From Impatiens glandulifera (taxonomy: Eukaryota; Streptophyta; Magnoliopsida; Ericales; Balsaminaceae), in assembly GCF_907164915.1 (NCBI RefSeq), contig NC_061862.1, positions 33,171,522 through 33,235,521 of the forward strand: DNA of 64,000 nt, given 5' to 3'. The position numbers and the translations under genes are program-made. Below the pieces are notes generated by a model. The model searched no databases, was not told where the DNA came from, and saw only the letters and a program-made list of their open reading frames with translations. The first letter of the stretch is position 1. Every line of letters begins with the position of its first letter. Of this stretch, positions 24,022-33,023 are shown one piece after another.

Positions 24022-25098
24022 CTATTCAGAATCCGTGAAGTCATAGGCGCTCTTCTTTTTCTTCGGTTGCTGTTGCCCGGTCTGTTGGGAGGATCGTCGC
24101 CTGTTAGATCGGGACCGCAGTTGTTCTTCGACTTCATCCTCGACTTGGTCGGCCTGCTGCAATGTACCCGTAATGACCGGTTCAGAGACCTTTTGGAGCA
24201 TCTCGGCTATCCGAACTTTCTTAGGGGCCTCCCTCTTTCTCTTTTTCGGTGCTGAAGCGGAGGCGGCCGCCTTCTTCTTCTCGTTTTCCTTCGCATAGCC
24301 TTCCAGCCTCCGTGTTTCCCTTTCCAACCGTGCGGCATCCTCCGCAGCTTGAGAGGCTACTTTCTCAGCAAATCCTGGGAATATGGCCCCAGCCTTTTTA
24401 ATTCGTGCGGCTTCCACTTCCGCTTCGGTTAGTTGAGACGATCGCGGCGCCTCTTTATCTTTGCTAACTTCGGCATCCAGCGCATCCTGGACCCGTTTAG
24501 CCACTTGAGCATCGGCCTCTATAGCCGCGGCGTCCGCGTTCTCCTTAGCCTTTAGAATTTCGGCCATTTGTTCGGTAAGTGCCTTTACTTCGGCCACAAG
24601 ACTCTCGTTTGTCTTTTCGAGTTCTGAGACCCGGTTAATTGTCGTGTCGACCCGTTCGAAATCCTTCTTTAAATCGGAGGTCACAACCTCCAGAGTTGCG
24701 GTTCGCTGAGCCCATTTGTCGCGCTCACCGGCCTCTTCCCACAGTCCGGTGCCGAGTTCTGAGAGACGTGCTTGATGTTGATCCAGAAGCAGCTTTGTCA
24801 CGTCGGTGAACTTTAGGGCCGAATCAATTATGTTGTTGCATCTATCCTTGAATGGTTGAAGCTTGGACACGTCGTGTTCTTGTACGCGGTCATCGACCCG
24901 TTCCGATATGGATGCTTCAAGCTTCTGAAGACGGTCCTCAACCCATTCTTTAGCATCCCATTCTTTAGGAGGGTCTGAGGTGGTGACTTCCGGTGGTGGA
25001 GGAGGTGATTGCTCGGTGGGATCTGGATCGGCTCTTTCACCGGGATTTATCGGTGCAGCATTTTCATTTGGAAGTTCTAATTGTGCCGCATCCTCCAA
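24022..25098 (-). CDS. Accessory ORF C, C-terminal part: coiled-coil protein with nuclear-localisation-like motifs (358 aa)
   Basis: The minus-strand frame opens with a Pro/Glu-rich region (EQSPPPPPEVTTSDPPKEW). Long heptad-rich helices follow (about residues 50-220: RLQKLEASISERVDDRVQEH, VSELEKTNESLVAEVKALTE, EILKAKENADAAAIEADAQV). It ends with basic clusters KKRKREAPKKVRI and QQPKKKKSAYDF. It overlaps the end of the frame 25077-26927 in another phase. A one-base deletion at ~25110, inside the 21-bp repeat, separates the two, so this was probably the C-terminal half of one protein. Known SIRE elements have env-like ORFs with coiled coils in this position. No signal peptide or membrane segment is visible, so an envelope role is not supported by sequence. 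Confidence 0.7.
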   Translation of the reverse strand: MEDAAQLELPNENAAPINPGERADPDPTEQSPPPPPEVTTSDPPKEWDAKEWVEDRLQKLEASISERVDDRVQEHDVSKLQPFKDRCNNIIDSALKFTDVTKLLLDQHQARLSELGTGLWEEAGERDKWAQRTATLEVVTSDLKKDFERVDTTINRVSELEKTNESLVAEVKALTEQMAEILKAKENADAAAIEADAQVAKRVQDALDAEVSKDKEAPRSSQLTEAEVEAARIKKAGAIFPGFAEKVASQAAEDAARLERETRRLEGYAKENEKKKAAASASAPKKRKREAPKKVRIAEMLQKVSEPVITGTLQQADQVEDEVEEQLRSRSNRRRSSQQTGQQQPKKKKSAYDFTDSE

Positions 25099-26708
25099 GA
25101 TCGGTACCTCACCTCCAATATCGGTACCTCAACCTCCAATATCGGTACCTCAACCTCCAATATCGGTACCTCAACCTCCAATATCGGTACATCAACCTCC
25201 CTTGGAGGTGTTGGACAGTTAACTGGAAATTTTTCGATTACCGGAGCAGTATAGACCGGTACTTGCTTTCGGTTGCATATCGCTTCCAGCCGCTCTATTT
25301 CTTGAAGTATTTCCATTTTGCCTTTTGCAAGCCTTGTTAACACCCGCGGCGCTACGGTGTCCACCGATCCCGTCTCGATGTACTCTTCCTTAATTTTCCG
25401 GATGCGCTTTCTTAGTTTCCGAAGTTGGATCCTCGGTATCAGGAGACAGGTTCGGCTTTGTACCTCCTGAATTGTGTTGGATTTTGTGAGGCGCAACATC
25501 AGGTCCTCTACTTCCTCCAATCTGTCGATGCATTCCTTTTGCGTGAAGCCCGGTAGGATTTCTTTATATGTTGTACTGAACCGGTGCTCATGCCACTCCA
25601 AGTATAGCTCTATAACGTCCTCGCCTCGCTTGTCAATGCCTTGAAAGATTTTCTGGGCTAATCTATCGGCCTCTGCTTCTTCGGCCTCCTCCCTCTCCGT
25701 GTTGTAGCCTTCATTATCGGCTTCTTTATCAACCCCTTCTTCACCACTCTCTTCTCTATCCTCGGTGGTTTCAGGATTGGTGTTTGGTTCGGCATCATCT
25801 GGACTCCGAGCCGACTGATCGTCGTCATTGACCGTTCTATCATCGGTCCTTTCCGTGTCGGTTTCCTCAGAGGCCCACTCCTCATCTTCTGTTTGTTGTG
25901 GTGGGTCTACGAAGGTTATCTTTTCTTTCCCTTTTCCTCCGGTCTTTGCTTTTGCCAGGGCATCTTTCTTTGCGGCTTTCTTCTTTCGGCCACCTGTGGA
26001 ACTGGAGGCCGGCTGCGTTCTTTTAAGGAATTGCCTCGATCTAATGAGGCATCGTTTTGCTACCGCAACACCGGGACCGATGTTGAGAATCAAGTGGAGG
26101 AAGATCTTACCGAGGGGCACGGCGTATCCCCACGACCGGGTTGAATCCGGTTTCACCATGTCCATGAGGTTGCTGAACACTGATCTTGCCCAGTTGACCT
26201 CTTTACCCTCCAACAGACCGATTAGCATCTTGATTTTGTCCCTTGTGAGGTTGTTGAGGTTTCCTCCCCTTGCCAGGATCGCCCTTGTGAAAATGTCACA
26301 TATCGGGATAAACTCCGGCTTAAGCATTTGCTTGCTCCCGGATGTTTTGACCGGCGCAGTGGTTGCCGATAAAATGTAGCAAGCCGAGTCAAAGGTGTTC
26401 TGGTCTATTTCTGCCGTTGCGTCCTGGCCGGTAGTTGGAAGACGCAGGATTTCGGCCACTAATGTTTCGGTGAGCTCGATTTGGGAACCGCAAACCGTCG
26501 CGATGATCCTGTCGTAGGCGATGGTTGCGGTGTTGAAGAATTCTTCGACCGCATCTTTGTATATAATATGGGGACCATCGAGGAAATATCCCAGACCGGT
26601 TTTAATTAGCCGGTCAATAACTTCCTTTGCCTCGGTCGTACCAGTCAGCCGGATTTCCTCGAAATCCACCTGAGAGTAGAGTTTGAACAATGCCGAGTCA
26701 CGACCCAT
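25077..26708 (-). CDS. Accessory ORF C, N-terminal part: accessory domain plus charged linker (543 aa)
   Basis: I take ATG 26708 (MGRDSALFKLYSQVDFEEIR) as the start, because a TATA box lies ~105-110 nt upstream and a CT-rich leader fills the interval. The open frame extends further to 26927, but that part covers the promoter. Residues 1-205 form the accessory domain shared with ORFs A and B: VDFEEI, IKTGLGYFLDG, AVEEFFNTA, RLPTTG, APVKTSGSKQMLKPEFIPI, EVNWARSVFSNLMDMV, GYAVPL and NIGPG. A Lys-rich patch follows (KKKAAKKDALAKAKTGGKGK), then an acidic Glu/Asp/Thr-rich linker, a predicted helical segment (~350-500) and the VPILEVE repeats where the frame is lost. Function unknown; it does not resemble gag, pol or a known envelope. 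Confidence 0.75.
   Translation of the reverse strand: MGRDSALFKLYSQVDFEEIRLTGTTEAKEVIDRLIKTGLGYFLDGPHIIYKDAVEEFFNTATIAYDRIIATVCGSQIELTETLVAEILRLPTTGQDATAEIDQNTFDSACYILSATTAPVKTSGSKQMLKPEFIPICDIFTRAILARGGNLNNLTRDKIKMLIGLLEGKEVNWARSVFSNLMDMVKPDSTRSWGYAVPLGKIFLHLILNIGPGVAVAKRCLIRSRQFLKRTQPASSSTGGRKKKAAKKDALAKAKTGGKGKEKITFVDPPQQTEDEEWASEETDTERTDDRTVNDDDQSARSPDDAEPNTNPETTEDREESGEEGVDKEADNEGYNTEREEAEEAEADRLAQKIFQGIDKRGEDVIELYLEWHEHRFSTTYKEILPGFTQKECIDRLEEVEDLMLRLTKSNTIQEVQSRTCLLIPRIQLRKLRKRIRKIKEEYIETGSVDTVAPRVLTRLAKGKMEILQEIERLEAICNRKQVPVYTAPVIEKFPVNCPTPPREVDVPILEVEVPILEVEVPILEVEVPILEVRYRSWRMRHN
25095..25200 (-). repeat. 21-bp coding tandem repeat (VPILEVE) with a one-base slip
   Basis: Five units of 'ggtacctcaacctccaatat' plus c (plus-strand view). 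The unit at ~25102-25122 reads 'ggtacctcacctccaatat', one A short. This shifts the frame and ends ORF C early. Confidence 0.9.
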
Positions 26709-26811
26709 GTTAAAGAGTTTGAGAATGAGAGAAAACCGCTTCAAAGAGTTTAGAAAGCTTAGAGAGAGAAAGTGAATTCGCGTGAGAATGAAAGAAAAAG
26801 ACCGAAGGTCC

Positions 26812-26819
26812 CTTTTATA
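26812..26819 (-). promoter_or_regulatory. TATA box and upstream motif of accessory ORF C
   Basis: CTATAAAAGGG on the minus strand, ~105 nt before ATG 26708, with a CT-rich leader. CATTAATGG (26849-26857) lies 30 bp upstream and AGGCGC (plus view, 26884-26889) beyond it. The same arrangement precedes ORFs A and B. Confidence 0.6.
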
Positions 26820-27256
26820 GACGCGGTTTGGAAGCCCAACCGTCCCATCATTAATGGGCGGGAATTTTCCCTCCAAGATGAAAAGGCGCCAATCTGTGGG
26901 CGGTAAAGCGAAAACTGGGGGCGGCAATTTTGGGCGGGAGATTTCCCTCCAAAATCCTTTGCCTATGTCATGGATGACGCATTCTTTTCTTTGAGGCCGA
27001 ATGATTGAGCGGTTTCTAAGTCTAACCAGACATTTTGATTGATCAGAGTGTTAACAGTTTTAAGCAGATTTTATAAGACCGGATAAGAACGCGGTCATAG
27101 ATTGAAGATTGGTTACTTAGATAAATGTTCAAAGAATTGAGAAGACACGGTCATTTAAACTGAAATGATATTAAAAGCCAAAAGATATCAGATAAAGGAA
27201 ACTGATTATAAGATTCGGTACAGAGATAGGCATACAGAAACGGTGTAAAGTATAGC

Positions 27257-27961
27257 CTATTCAAAAGACATTCTCCAGAGTCGGTCTCTTGCCGAATCAC
27301 TGTTGAGGATGTTTGAAGAGGAAGCCGGTGTGCCCGGTCCGAACTCTGGTCGGTACCCAAGAATCAGCTTGCTGATATGCGGTGCATACCCGAGACCTTT
27401 CTTGGTCAGCACCATATTCTTTAAGTTTCCCCATATGACCGATGACCAGTTGATGGCCGATTTGCAAAGAATGTTGGTCACGATATTGTAGGTATTCTTG
27501 GAATACCGTTGATTAGGTGACTGACACAGAATTGACCGGGTCACGATTTCGAGCAGTAGCTGACCGTGACTATCAAGTTGGGTTTTTGGCCCAAAGTGTT
27601 CCACCGGAGAGGGGGTGGCCGACAGGTATTGTGCGGTTTCAGATCCCGCACGGTCCTGAATAGTCGGAAAGTTAGAGAAACCTTCAGTGGGTAGACCGAA
27701 TAGTGAGGCAAATTCAACCTCGTCGATCCAGAACGTGTGGTCTCTGACAGTAGAGACGATGTACTTCTCCCTGATGCAGGCGCTTCGAAAGAAGGCCTTG
27801 ACATCATCTATAAGAATGGGACCGGCCTCTTCAAGGAACGGTTGAAGACCGGTTTCAATAAGGGAGTCATACATGAATTTCTGCTTAGTGGTGCAATCCC
27901 TTATGTCCTTGCAAGATTCGAAATCGATGCATAGAAAGTTTCCCAGAGTTCTGCTCGGCAT
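27257..27961 (-). CDS. Accessory ORF B: accessory-domain protein (234 aa)
   Basis: Starts at ATG 27961 (MPSRTLGNFLCIDFESCKDI), which follows a TATA box by ~100 nt. The domain fills the whole protein: IDFESC, LIETGLQPFLEEAGP, DDVKAFFRSACI, FASLFGLPTEGF, SPVEHFGPKTQL, EIVTRSIL, INWSSVIWGNLKNMV, LGYAPHISKLILG, FGPG. It is intact, with no stop, and short, with no linker or coiled coil. It lies between paralogues A (28489-29238) and C (26708-25077), with 528 and 548 bp spacers. Identity with A and C looks low (~25%), but the motif order is conserved, so the duplications are old relative to this insertion. Confidence 0.72.
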   Translation of the reverse strand: MPSRTLGNFLCIDFESCKDIRDCTTKQKFMYDSLIETGLQPFLEEAGPILIDDVKAFFRSACIREKYIVSTVRDHTFWIDEVEFASLFGLPTEGFSNFPTIQDRAGSETAQYLSATPSPVEHFGPKTQLDSHGQLLLEIVTRSILCQSPNQRYSKNTYNIVTNILCKSAINWSSVIWGNLKNMVLTKKGLGYAPHISKLILGYRPEFGPGTPASSSNILNSDSARDRLWRMSFE

Positions 27962-28060
27962 GGTTTCGGTATAGAGAGAGAGAAACGGGATTCAAGAAGA
28001 AGAGAAGTGATTTTTTTTTTGTACTTTCGGATGTGATAAAATGAGGAGAGGATGGCTCCT

Positions 28061-28068
28061 TATATAGG
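28061..28068 (-). promoter_or_regulatory. TATA box and upstream motif of accessory ORF B
   Basis: CCTATATAAGGAGCC on the minus strand ~100 nt before ATG 27961, with a CT-rich leader. CATTGATGG (28094-28102) lies 28 bp upstream, and AGGCGC (28144-28149) further up. Confidence 0.6.
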
Positions 28069-28488
28069 ATCGGTTTTGGAGGGAAAATCTAAGCATTGAT
28101 GGTCAGTTTTGTTTTATTAAGGAAAAGAATCTTTCCCTTTTCAAGGCGCATGGGGAAGCGGCAGATTGCAAGGCTCGAGGTAAGTGTTAGTTGGGAAGTA
28201 ACCAGAGTAGTTGGAAATTAAATGTGCGGGTGGTTGGGGGTTGTCTCATTGATTGGGATTATCTCATTAAATGCACTCAACACATAACCGATAGTAATTA
28301 GATAGAAACCGAAAATGGTAGAGACAATGCCGAAAATGGCGTACAGGAACGATGAAGAAAACATGAAATCAAGAAAGACACAAATAAAGCCGAAAGAGAC
28401 ATGGATGAAGCCGATATGATCAAACTTGAGTTGGACAAGAATACACCCAGTGCATGAAGCAAAACGACCGGATGCAGGAAGGAGTGAC

Positions 28489-29238
28489 TTAGGGTGCGAA
28501 GGGGTTGACATCACCGTTGCGGTTTCTTTTCCTCCAGGCCCTCTCGAACCGCCTATAAAACGGGTCGGTTACTTCTTTGGTGAGCACCTGAGCTTGGTTT
28601 AAACCTTCACCGGGACAGGTTGGTACTCCAAGCTCCACAAAGAGGCTGCTTATTTGAGGAATGAAACCAACTGATCGGATGCCGATCATCCAGATAAGGG
28701 TGTCGAAGAGCAACCTAGACCAATTTACTGGTGTGCCGGTGATTATGGCCTCCATCATGTTGAAGTTCGAGACACTGTAGGTGTTTGTGACGTCCCTACC
28801 AAAAATACTCTTGCCGATTACATCGTTGAGAAGCTGATATTCAGCTCTCAGACATGATTTTGCTCCATGGTCCTCAACCGGGTCGTTAGACCGAGAGAGG
28901 GCGATGCAGACTTCGGCTTTTACATCCCCAGGGATGTCCAGATCTGTGATCCCGTGCCTTGGCAGGCTATGACACCTTGCAAAGTCCCGTTCAGTGAAAT
29001 CGAAGACAATGCCTCCCACCTTGGATTGGATGTGGGTATCAAAGTGGGGGGTGCCCCGAAACACTCTTGCATTGTGGAAGAACTCCAGAACGGAGTCCGG
29101 ATAAATGGAGTGCTTGTCACATAGGAAACCTTGGAGGCCGGTTTCCTCCAAAGATTTTATCATCTTGTATATTTCATACTGGTCTGTGGAAGAACAGGAT
29201 TGAAAATCAACCTGAAGGATGTTGGGAAACTGAGACAT
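28489..29238 (-). CDS. Accessory ORF A: accessory-domain protein (249 aa)
   Basis: The frame is open from 29301, but that first ATG overlaps a TATA-like box, so I choose ATG 29238 (MSQFPNILQVDFQSCSSTD). It shares the motif series of ORFs B and C: VDFQSC, LEETGLQGFLCD, DSVLEFFHNARV, ERDFARCHSLPRHGI, DPVEDHGAKSCLRAEYQLL, DVIGKSIFGRD, PVNWSRLLFDTLIWMI, GFIPQISSLFVELGVP. It ends with a basic tail (YRRFERAWRKRNRNGDVNPF). No signal peptide, membrane segment or catalytic motif that I recognise. First ORF after pol, 512 bp beyond its stop. Intact. Confidence 0.72.
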   Translation of the reverse strand: MSQFPNILQVDFQSCSSTDQYEIYKMIKSLEETGLQGFLCDKHSIYPDSVLEFFHNARVFRGTPHFDTHIQSKVGGIVFDFTERDFARCHSLPRHGITDLDIPGDVKAEVCIALSRSNDPVEDHGAKSCLRAEYQLLNDVIGKSIFGRDVTNTYSVSNFNMMEAIITGTPVNWSRLLFDTLIWMIGIRSVGFIPQISSLFVELGVPTCPGEGLNQAQVLTKEVTDPFYRRFERAWRKRNRNGDVNPFAP

Positions 29239-29300
29239 TTTGTGCCTTAGTGAGAGGATGTTCTTGTGACTTGTGAGTGTTGTGGTGAACGTTTGCTTCA

Positions 29301-29310
29301 CTTAAATACT
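29301..29310 (-). promoter_or_regulatory. TATA-like box and upstream motif of accessory ORF A
   Basis: AGTATTTAAG on the minus strand, ~63 nt before ATG 29238; a weaker TATA than those of B and C. CATTTAATG (29338-29346) lies 28 bp upstream, matching the spacing in B and C. AGGCGC occurs at 29465-29470. Confidence 0.5.
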
Positions 29311-29749
29311 AGTTTAGGGACTATCCTATTGTCCAGGCATTAAATGGGATGACATGTATTAACTGCAGGATAAGAGATATTGCATAAAATAGGCATGTTT
29401 GTAGTCTAGGTGTCGGTCATAGGCCTGGACTGTGAAAGATATCAAAAGATCTTCACGTCTTTTTAGGCGCGACCATATTACTTTGAAAGGGCAATGTTTC
29501 AGAACAGACATCTACAAGCATTGATAGTTATTCCACATCTGTGTGAAATTCAAATAATCTAGAATGACCTGCTTCCAAACCGGTCAGGTATCAGTTGTTC
29601 ATCCCGCGGTTATTTGGTGCATGCACCAAGTAGCCGGTCGGTTTACTCTATCTGATAGACCGGGCGGTTCTTCCACAAACACCCTGAAGATTCGAAGTTC
29701 AACAGTTTAGGAATAATTATCGGTTTTGTCTATCTGAACCGGCTTCCCT

Positions 29750-32700
29750 TTAAGCATCCTTTGGAAGGATTTGGCTAATATCGGTTAAGCCGAGAGTAAG
29801 CCTGAATTGAGAGAACTTAGCTTCCTGTAGCGGCTTTGTGAAGATATCGGCTACTTGTTGATCGGTCGGTACGTATTCCAGCCGAATATGCTTCAGCGTG
29901 ACATGCTCCCGAATGAAATGATGCCTTATGTCGATGTGCTTGGTTCTGGAGTGGAGAACCGGATTGTAGGTGATCGTTATGGCACTCGTGTTGTCACAGA
30001 AAATCGGGGATTCTTCGGCTATGACACCGAAGTCCTTCAGCTGCTGTTGGATCCAGAGGAGTTGAGAACAGCAACTTCCGGCCGCCAGGTATTCAGCTTC
30101 TGCAGTGGATGTGGCCACAGATGTTTGCTTCTTGCTATGCCATGACACGAGCCGGTCACCAAGGAACTGACATGTTCCGCTGGTGCTTTTTCTGTCAATC
30201 TTACACCCTGCATAGTCTGCGTCTGAGTAACTTGTTAGATTGAAGGACGAGTCTTTTGGATACCACAGACCGACATCAGGTGTGCCCTTTATATACTTCA
30301 GTATCCTCTTTGCGGCTGTGTAATGGGATTGCTTTGGATTTGCTTGGAATCTCCCACAAACACCTACTGCAAACAGGATGTCCGGTCTACTCGCTGTCAG
30401 GTACAGTAGGGAACCGATCATGCCCCGGTATGCAATCTGGTCTACCGATTGGCCCTCATCATCTCTGTCTAGTTTGATGGATGAGCTCATTGGAGTAGCC
30501 GCCGAGGAGCAGGTGTCCATACCGAATTTCTTTAGCAGCTCCTTGATATATTTAGGTTGACTGATGAATGTTCCTTCTTTGAGTTGTTTGACCTGAAGAC
30601 CTAGGAAAAACTTAATTCTCCCATCATACTCATTTCAAACTTGTCAGTCATCATTTTTGAAAACTTGTCACATAGCTTAGGATCGGTGGAGCCAAAAATG
30701 ATATCGTCTACATAGATTTGAACAAGTAGGATATGTTCTTCTTTTCAAATTTGAACAATGTCTTATCCACTGAACCGATGGTGAAATCATGTTCTAGTAA
30801 AAATGCGGTTAGTGTATCATACCAGGCTCTAGGTGCTTGCTTTAGACCGTATAAAGCTTTATTTAGCCGGTATACATGGTTTGGAAATGCAGCATTTTTA
30901 AAACCGGGTGGTTGTTCAACATACACTTCTTCACGTAGGTCACCGTTCAGAAATGCACTTTTAACATCCATTTGAAAAACTTTAAAGTTTTTGAAAGCTG
31001 CAAAAGCTAGAAAAATCCTAATGGCTTCAATTCTGGCTACAGGAGCAAATGACTCTTCAAAGTCAATGCCTTCTTCCTGTTTGTAACCTTGAGCCACTAA
31101 TCTGGCTTTGTTCCTCGTGACCAAACCGTCCTCATTGAGTTTGTTTCTGAATACCCATCTTGTTCCTATGACCGATTGGTCTTTCAGTCTGGGAACTAAG
31201 TACCAGACTTTACTACTCTCGAACTGGTTTAGCTCTTCTTGCATTCCCAAGATCCAATCCGGATCTGACAATGCTTCATCTATTCTTTTCGGTTCAATCT
31301 GGGATATGAAAGCTGAGTTAAAGTATCCTTCCAGAAGTGGACTCCTAGTTCGAACAGGTTCTGAAGGGTCACCTATAATTTGCTCAGGAGGATGTTTACT
31401 ATTTCTTCTGAGATTCAGTTCAGGGGTGTCTACCAAATTACCGTTAACTTGACCAAGGCTAGACATGTCGGTAGGCTGACCGAGATTGTCAGACCGACCG
31501 ACTCCCTCGGATTGGACCGAAGTGTCAGCTTCCTGTTGTGGAACAGCTTGATCCGGCTGGGTATCAATGATACCCATTTGGTCATGGACAAACCGCCTGA
31601 AGACCGGAGTCTCATCTTCACTATCAGAATGAATATCGTTATTTTCCAGTCTGTTGTGTAGATCAAAGCATGAAGCAGTATTGCTTTCAACCGATTCATC
31701 GAAAACAACGTGAATTGTTTCCTCCATGGTTGCAGTTCTATTATTATATACTCTATATGCTTTACTTACGGCCGAGTACCCTAGCATGATGCCGGTATCG
31801 GTTTTTGCATCAAAGGCGGTGAGTTGGGTTTTACCATTTATATGAATATAACATTTACAACCGAAAATCCTGAGGTACTTGAGTTTGGGAACTCTGTTAA
31901 AATAAACCTCATATGGTGTTTTGTTGTGAAATCTGTTTATCAAAGACCGGTTTTGTGTATAGCATGCAGTGTTGATAGCCTCAGCCCAGAATTTCTGAGC
32001 AATGCCGGAATCGGCTATCATGGACCGTGCGGCTTCCTTGAGAGTCCGGTTTCTTCTCTCGGCCAGGCCATTTTGTTGAGGAGTCCTAGCACTAGACAAC
32101 TCGTGTCTAATGCCGGATTCATCAAGATATGCAGTTAATGTACTATTAGTAAATTCGGTACCTCGATCACTTCGAATGCTATTAATACGAGTGGATTTTT
32201 CATTTTGCAACCGCTTAAGAAGTGTGATCAGGTTTGATACAGTTTCACGTTTAGATGGTAGAAATATTACCCAGGTATATCTAGAATAATCATCAATAAC
32301 TACCATGGTGTAAAGCATACCTCCTAGGCTAATGACCTGAATCGGTCCAAATAGATCCATGTGAAGAAGATCTAGGCATCGGCTAGATTGAATATTTCCA
32401 TTACTCTTAAAAGATGACCTAGTTTGTTTACCCATTTGGCATGCTGAACAGACCTTATCCTGGTTAAATACTATATCAGGAATACCTTCAACTAGCTTTT
32501 TACCACGAATGTAGTTTAAGGTTTTCATGTTTAGATGGTTTAGTCTCTTATGCCATAGCCAGGTTTGATCAGTCTTAGCTATCATGCATATAGGATATTC
32601 TATTCTGGTTTTCCAGTCTACCTTATAGATGTTACCTATCCTATTTCCGGTTAGTAGTACAATACCTTGAGAGTCCTTAACTAAGCATGCATGTTTAAGG

Positions 32701-33023
32701 AATTCTACCGTGTATCCGGCATCACACATCTGACTAATACTAAGTAGATTAAAACGTAGGTTTTCAACTAGAAGTACATTATCAATAGTTAGATTACCAT
32801 GGACAATCTTACCCTTGCCCACAGTTTTACCTTTTGAGTTGTCACCGAAGGTAATTAGAGCACCGGTTACTGATCTGATGTCGATTAGTAAATTGCTATT
32901 TCCGGTCATGTGCCTAGAGCAACCGCTGTCCAAGAACCATTCGGAGTTTCCTAGCCGTTTCTTTGGATCCTGCAAAATGTACATATTTACAACTGTTTGG
33001 TACCCACATTTACTTGGGTCCAC
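29750..33023 (-). pseudogene. copia pol: protease, integrase, reverse transcriptase, RNase H (frameshifted)
   Basis: Frame 33023-30708 (771 aa) carries the protease active site [11 protein letters not shown] (Asp32). The integrase zinc finger has His158, His163, Cys192 and Cys195; the integrase core has Asp223 (HMDLFGP), Asp286 (SDRGTEF) and Glu322 (AERRNRT). The N-terminal RT blocks follow from ~606 ([35 protein letters not shown]). A one-base loss at ~30731-30737 moves the catalytic YVDDIIFGS into another frame. A second loss at the A-run ~30606-30610 leads into frame 30520-29750 (256 aa). This last frame holds the RT C-terminus and RNase H: SYSDADYAG, AEAEYLAA, CDNTSAI, RTKHIDIRHHF, VADIFTKPL. 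All copia domains are present and well conserved, but the polyprotein cannot be made from this sequence as read. Confidence 0.93.

Noticed and set aside
25828..26379. 183-aa plus-strand ORF
   Set aside because: Shadow frame antisense to accessory ORF C.
26709..26927. N-terminal extension of accessory ORF C to the first upstream ATG
   Set aside because: The extension covers the TATA box and CT-rich leader; homology with A and B begins only after ATG 26708.
24022..29301. Calling the accessory ORFs envelope proteins
   Set aside because: They occupy the env-like position, but no signal peptide, membrane-spanning segment or cleavage motif is visible.
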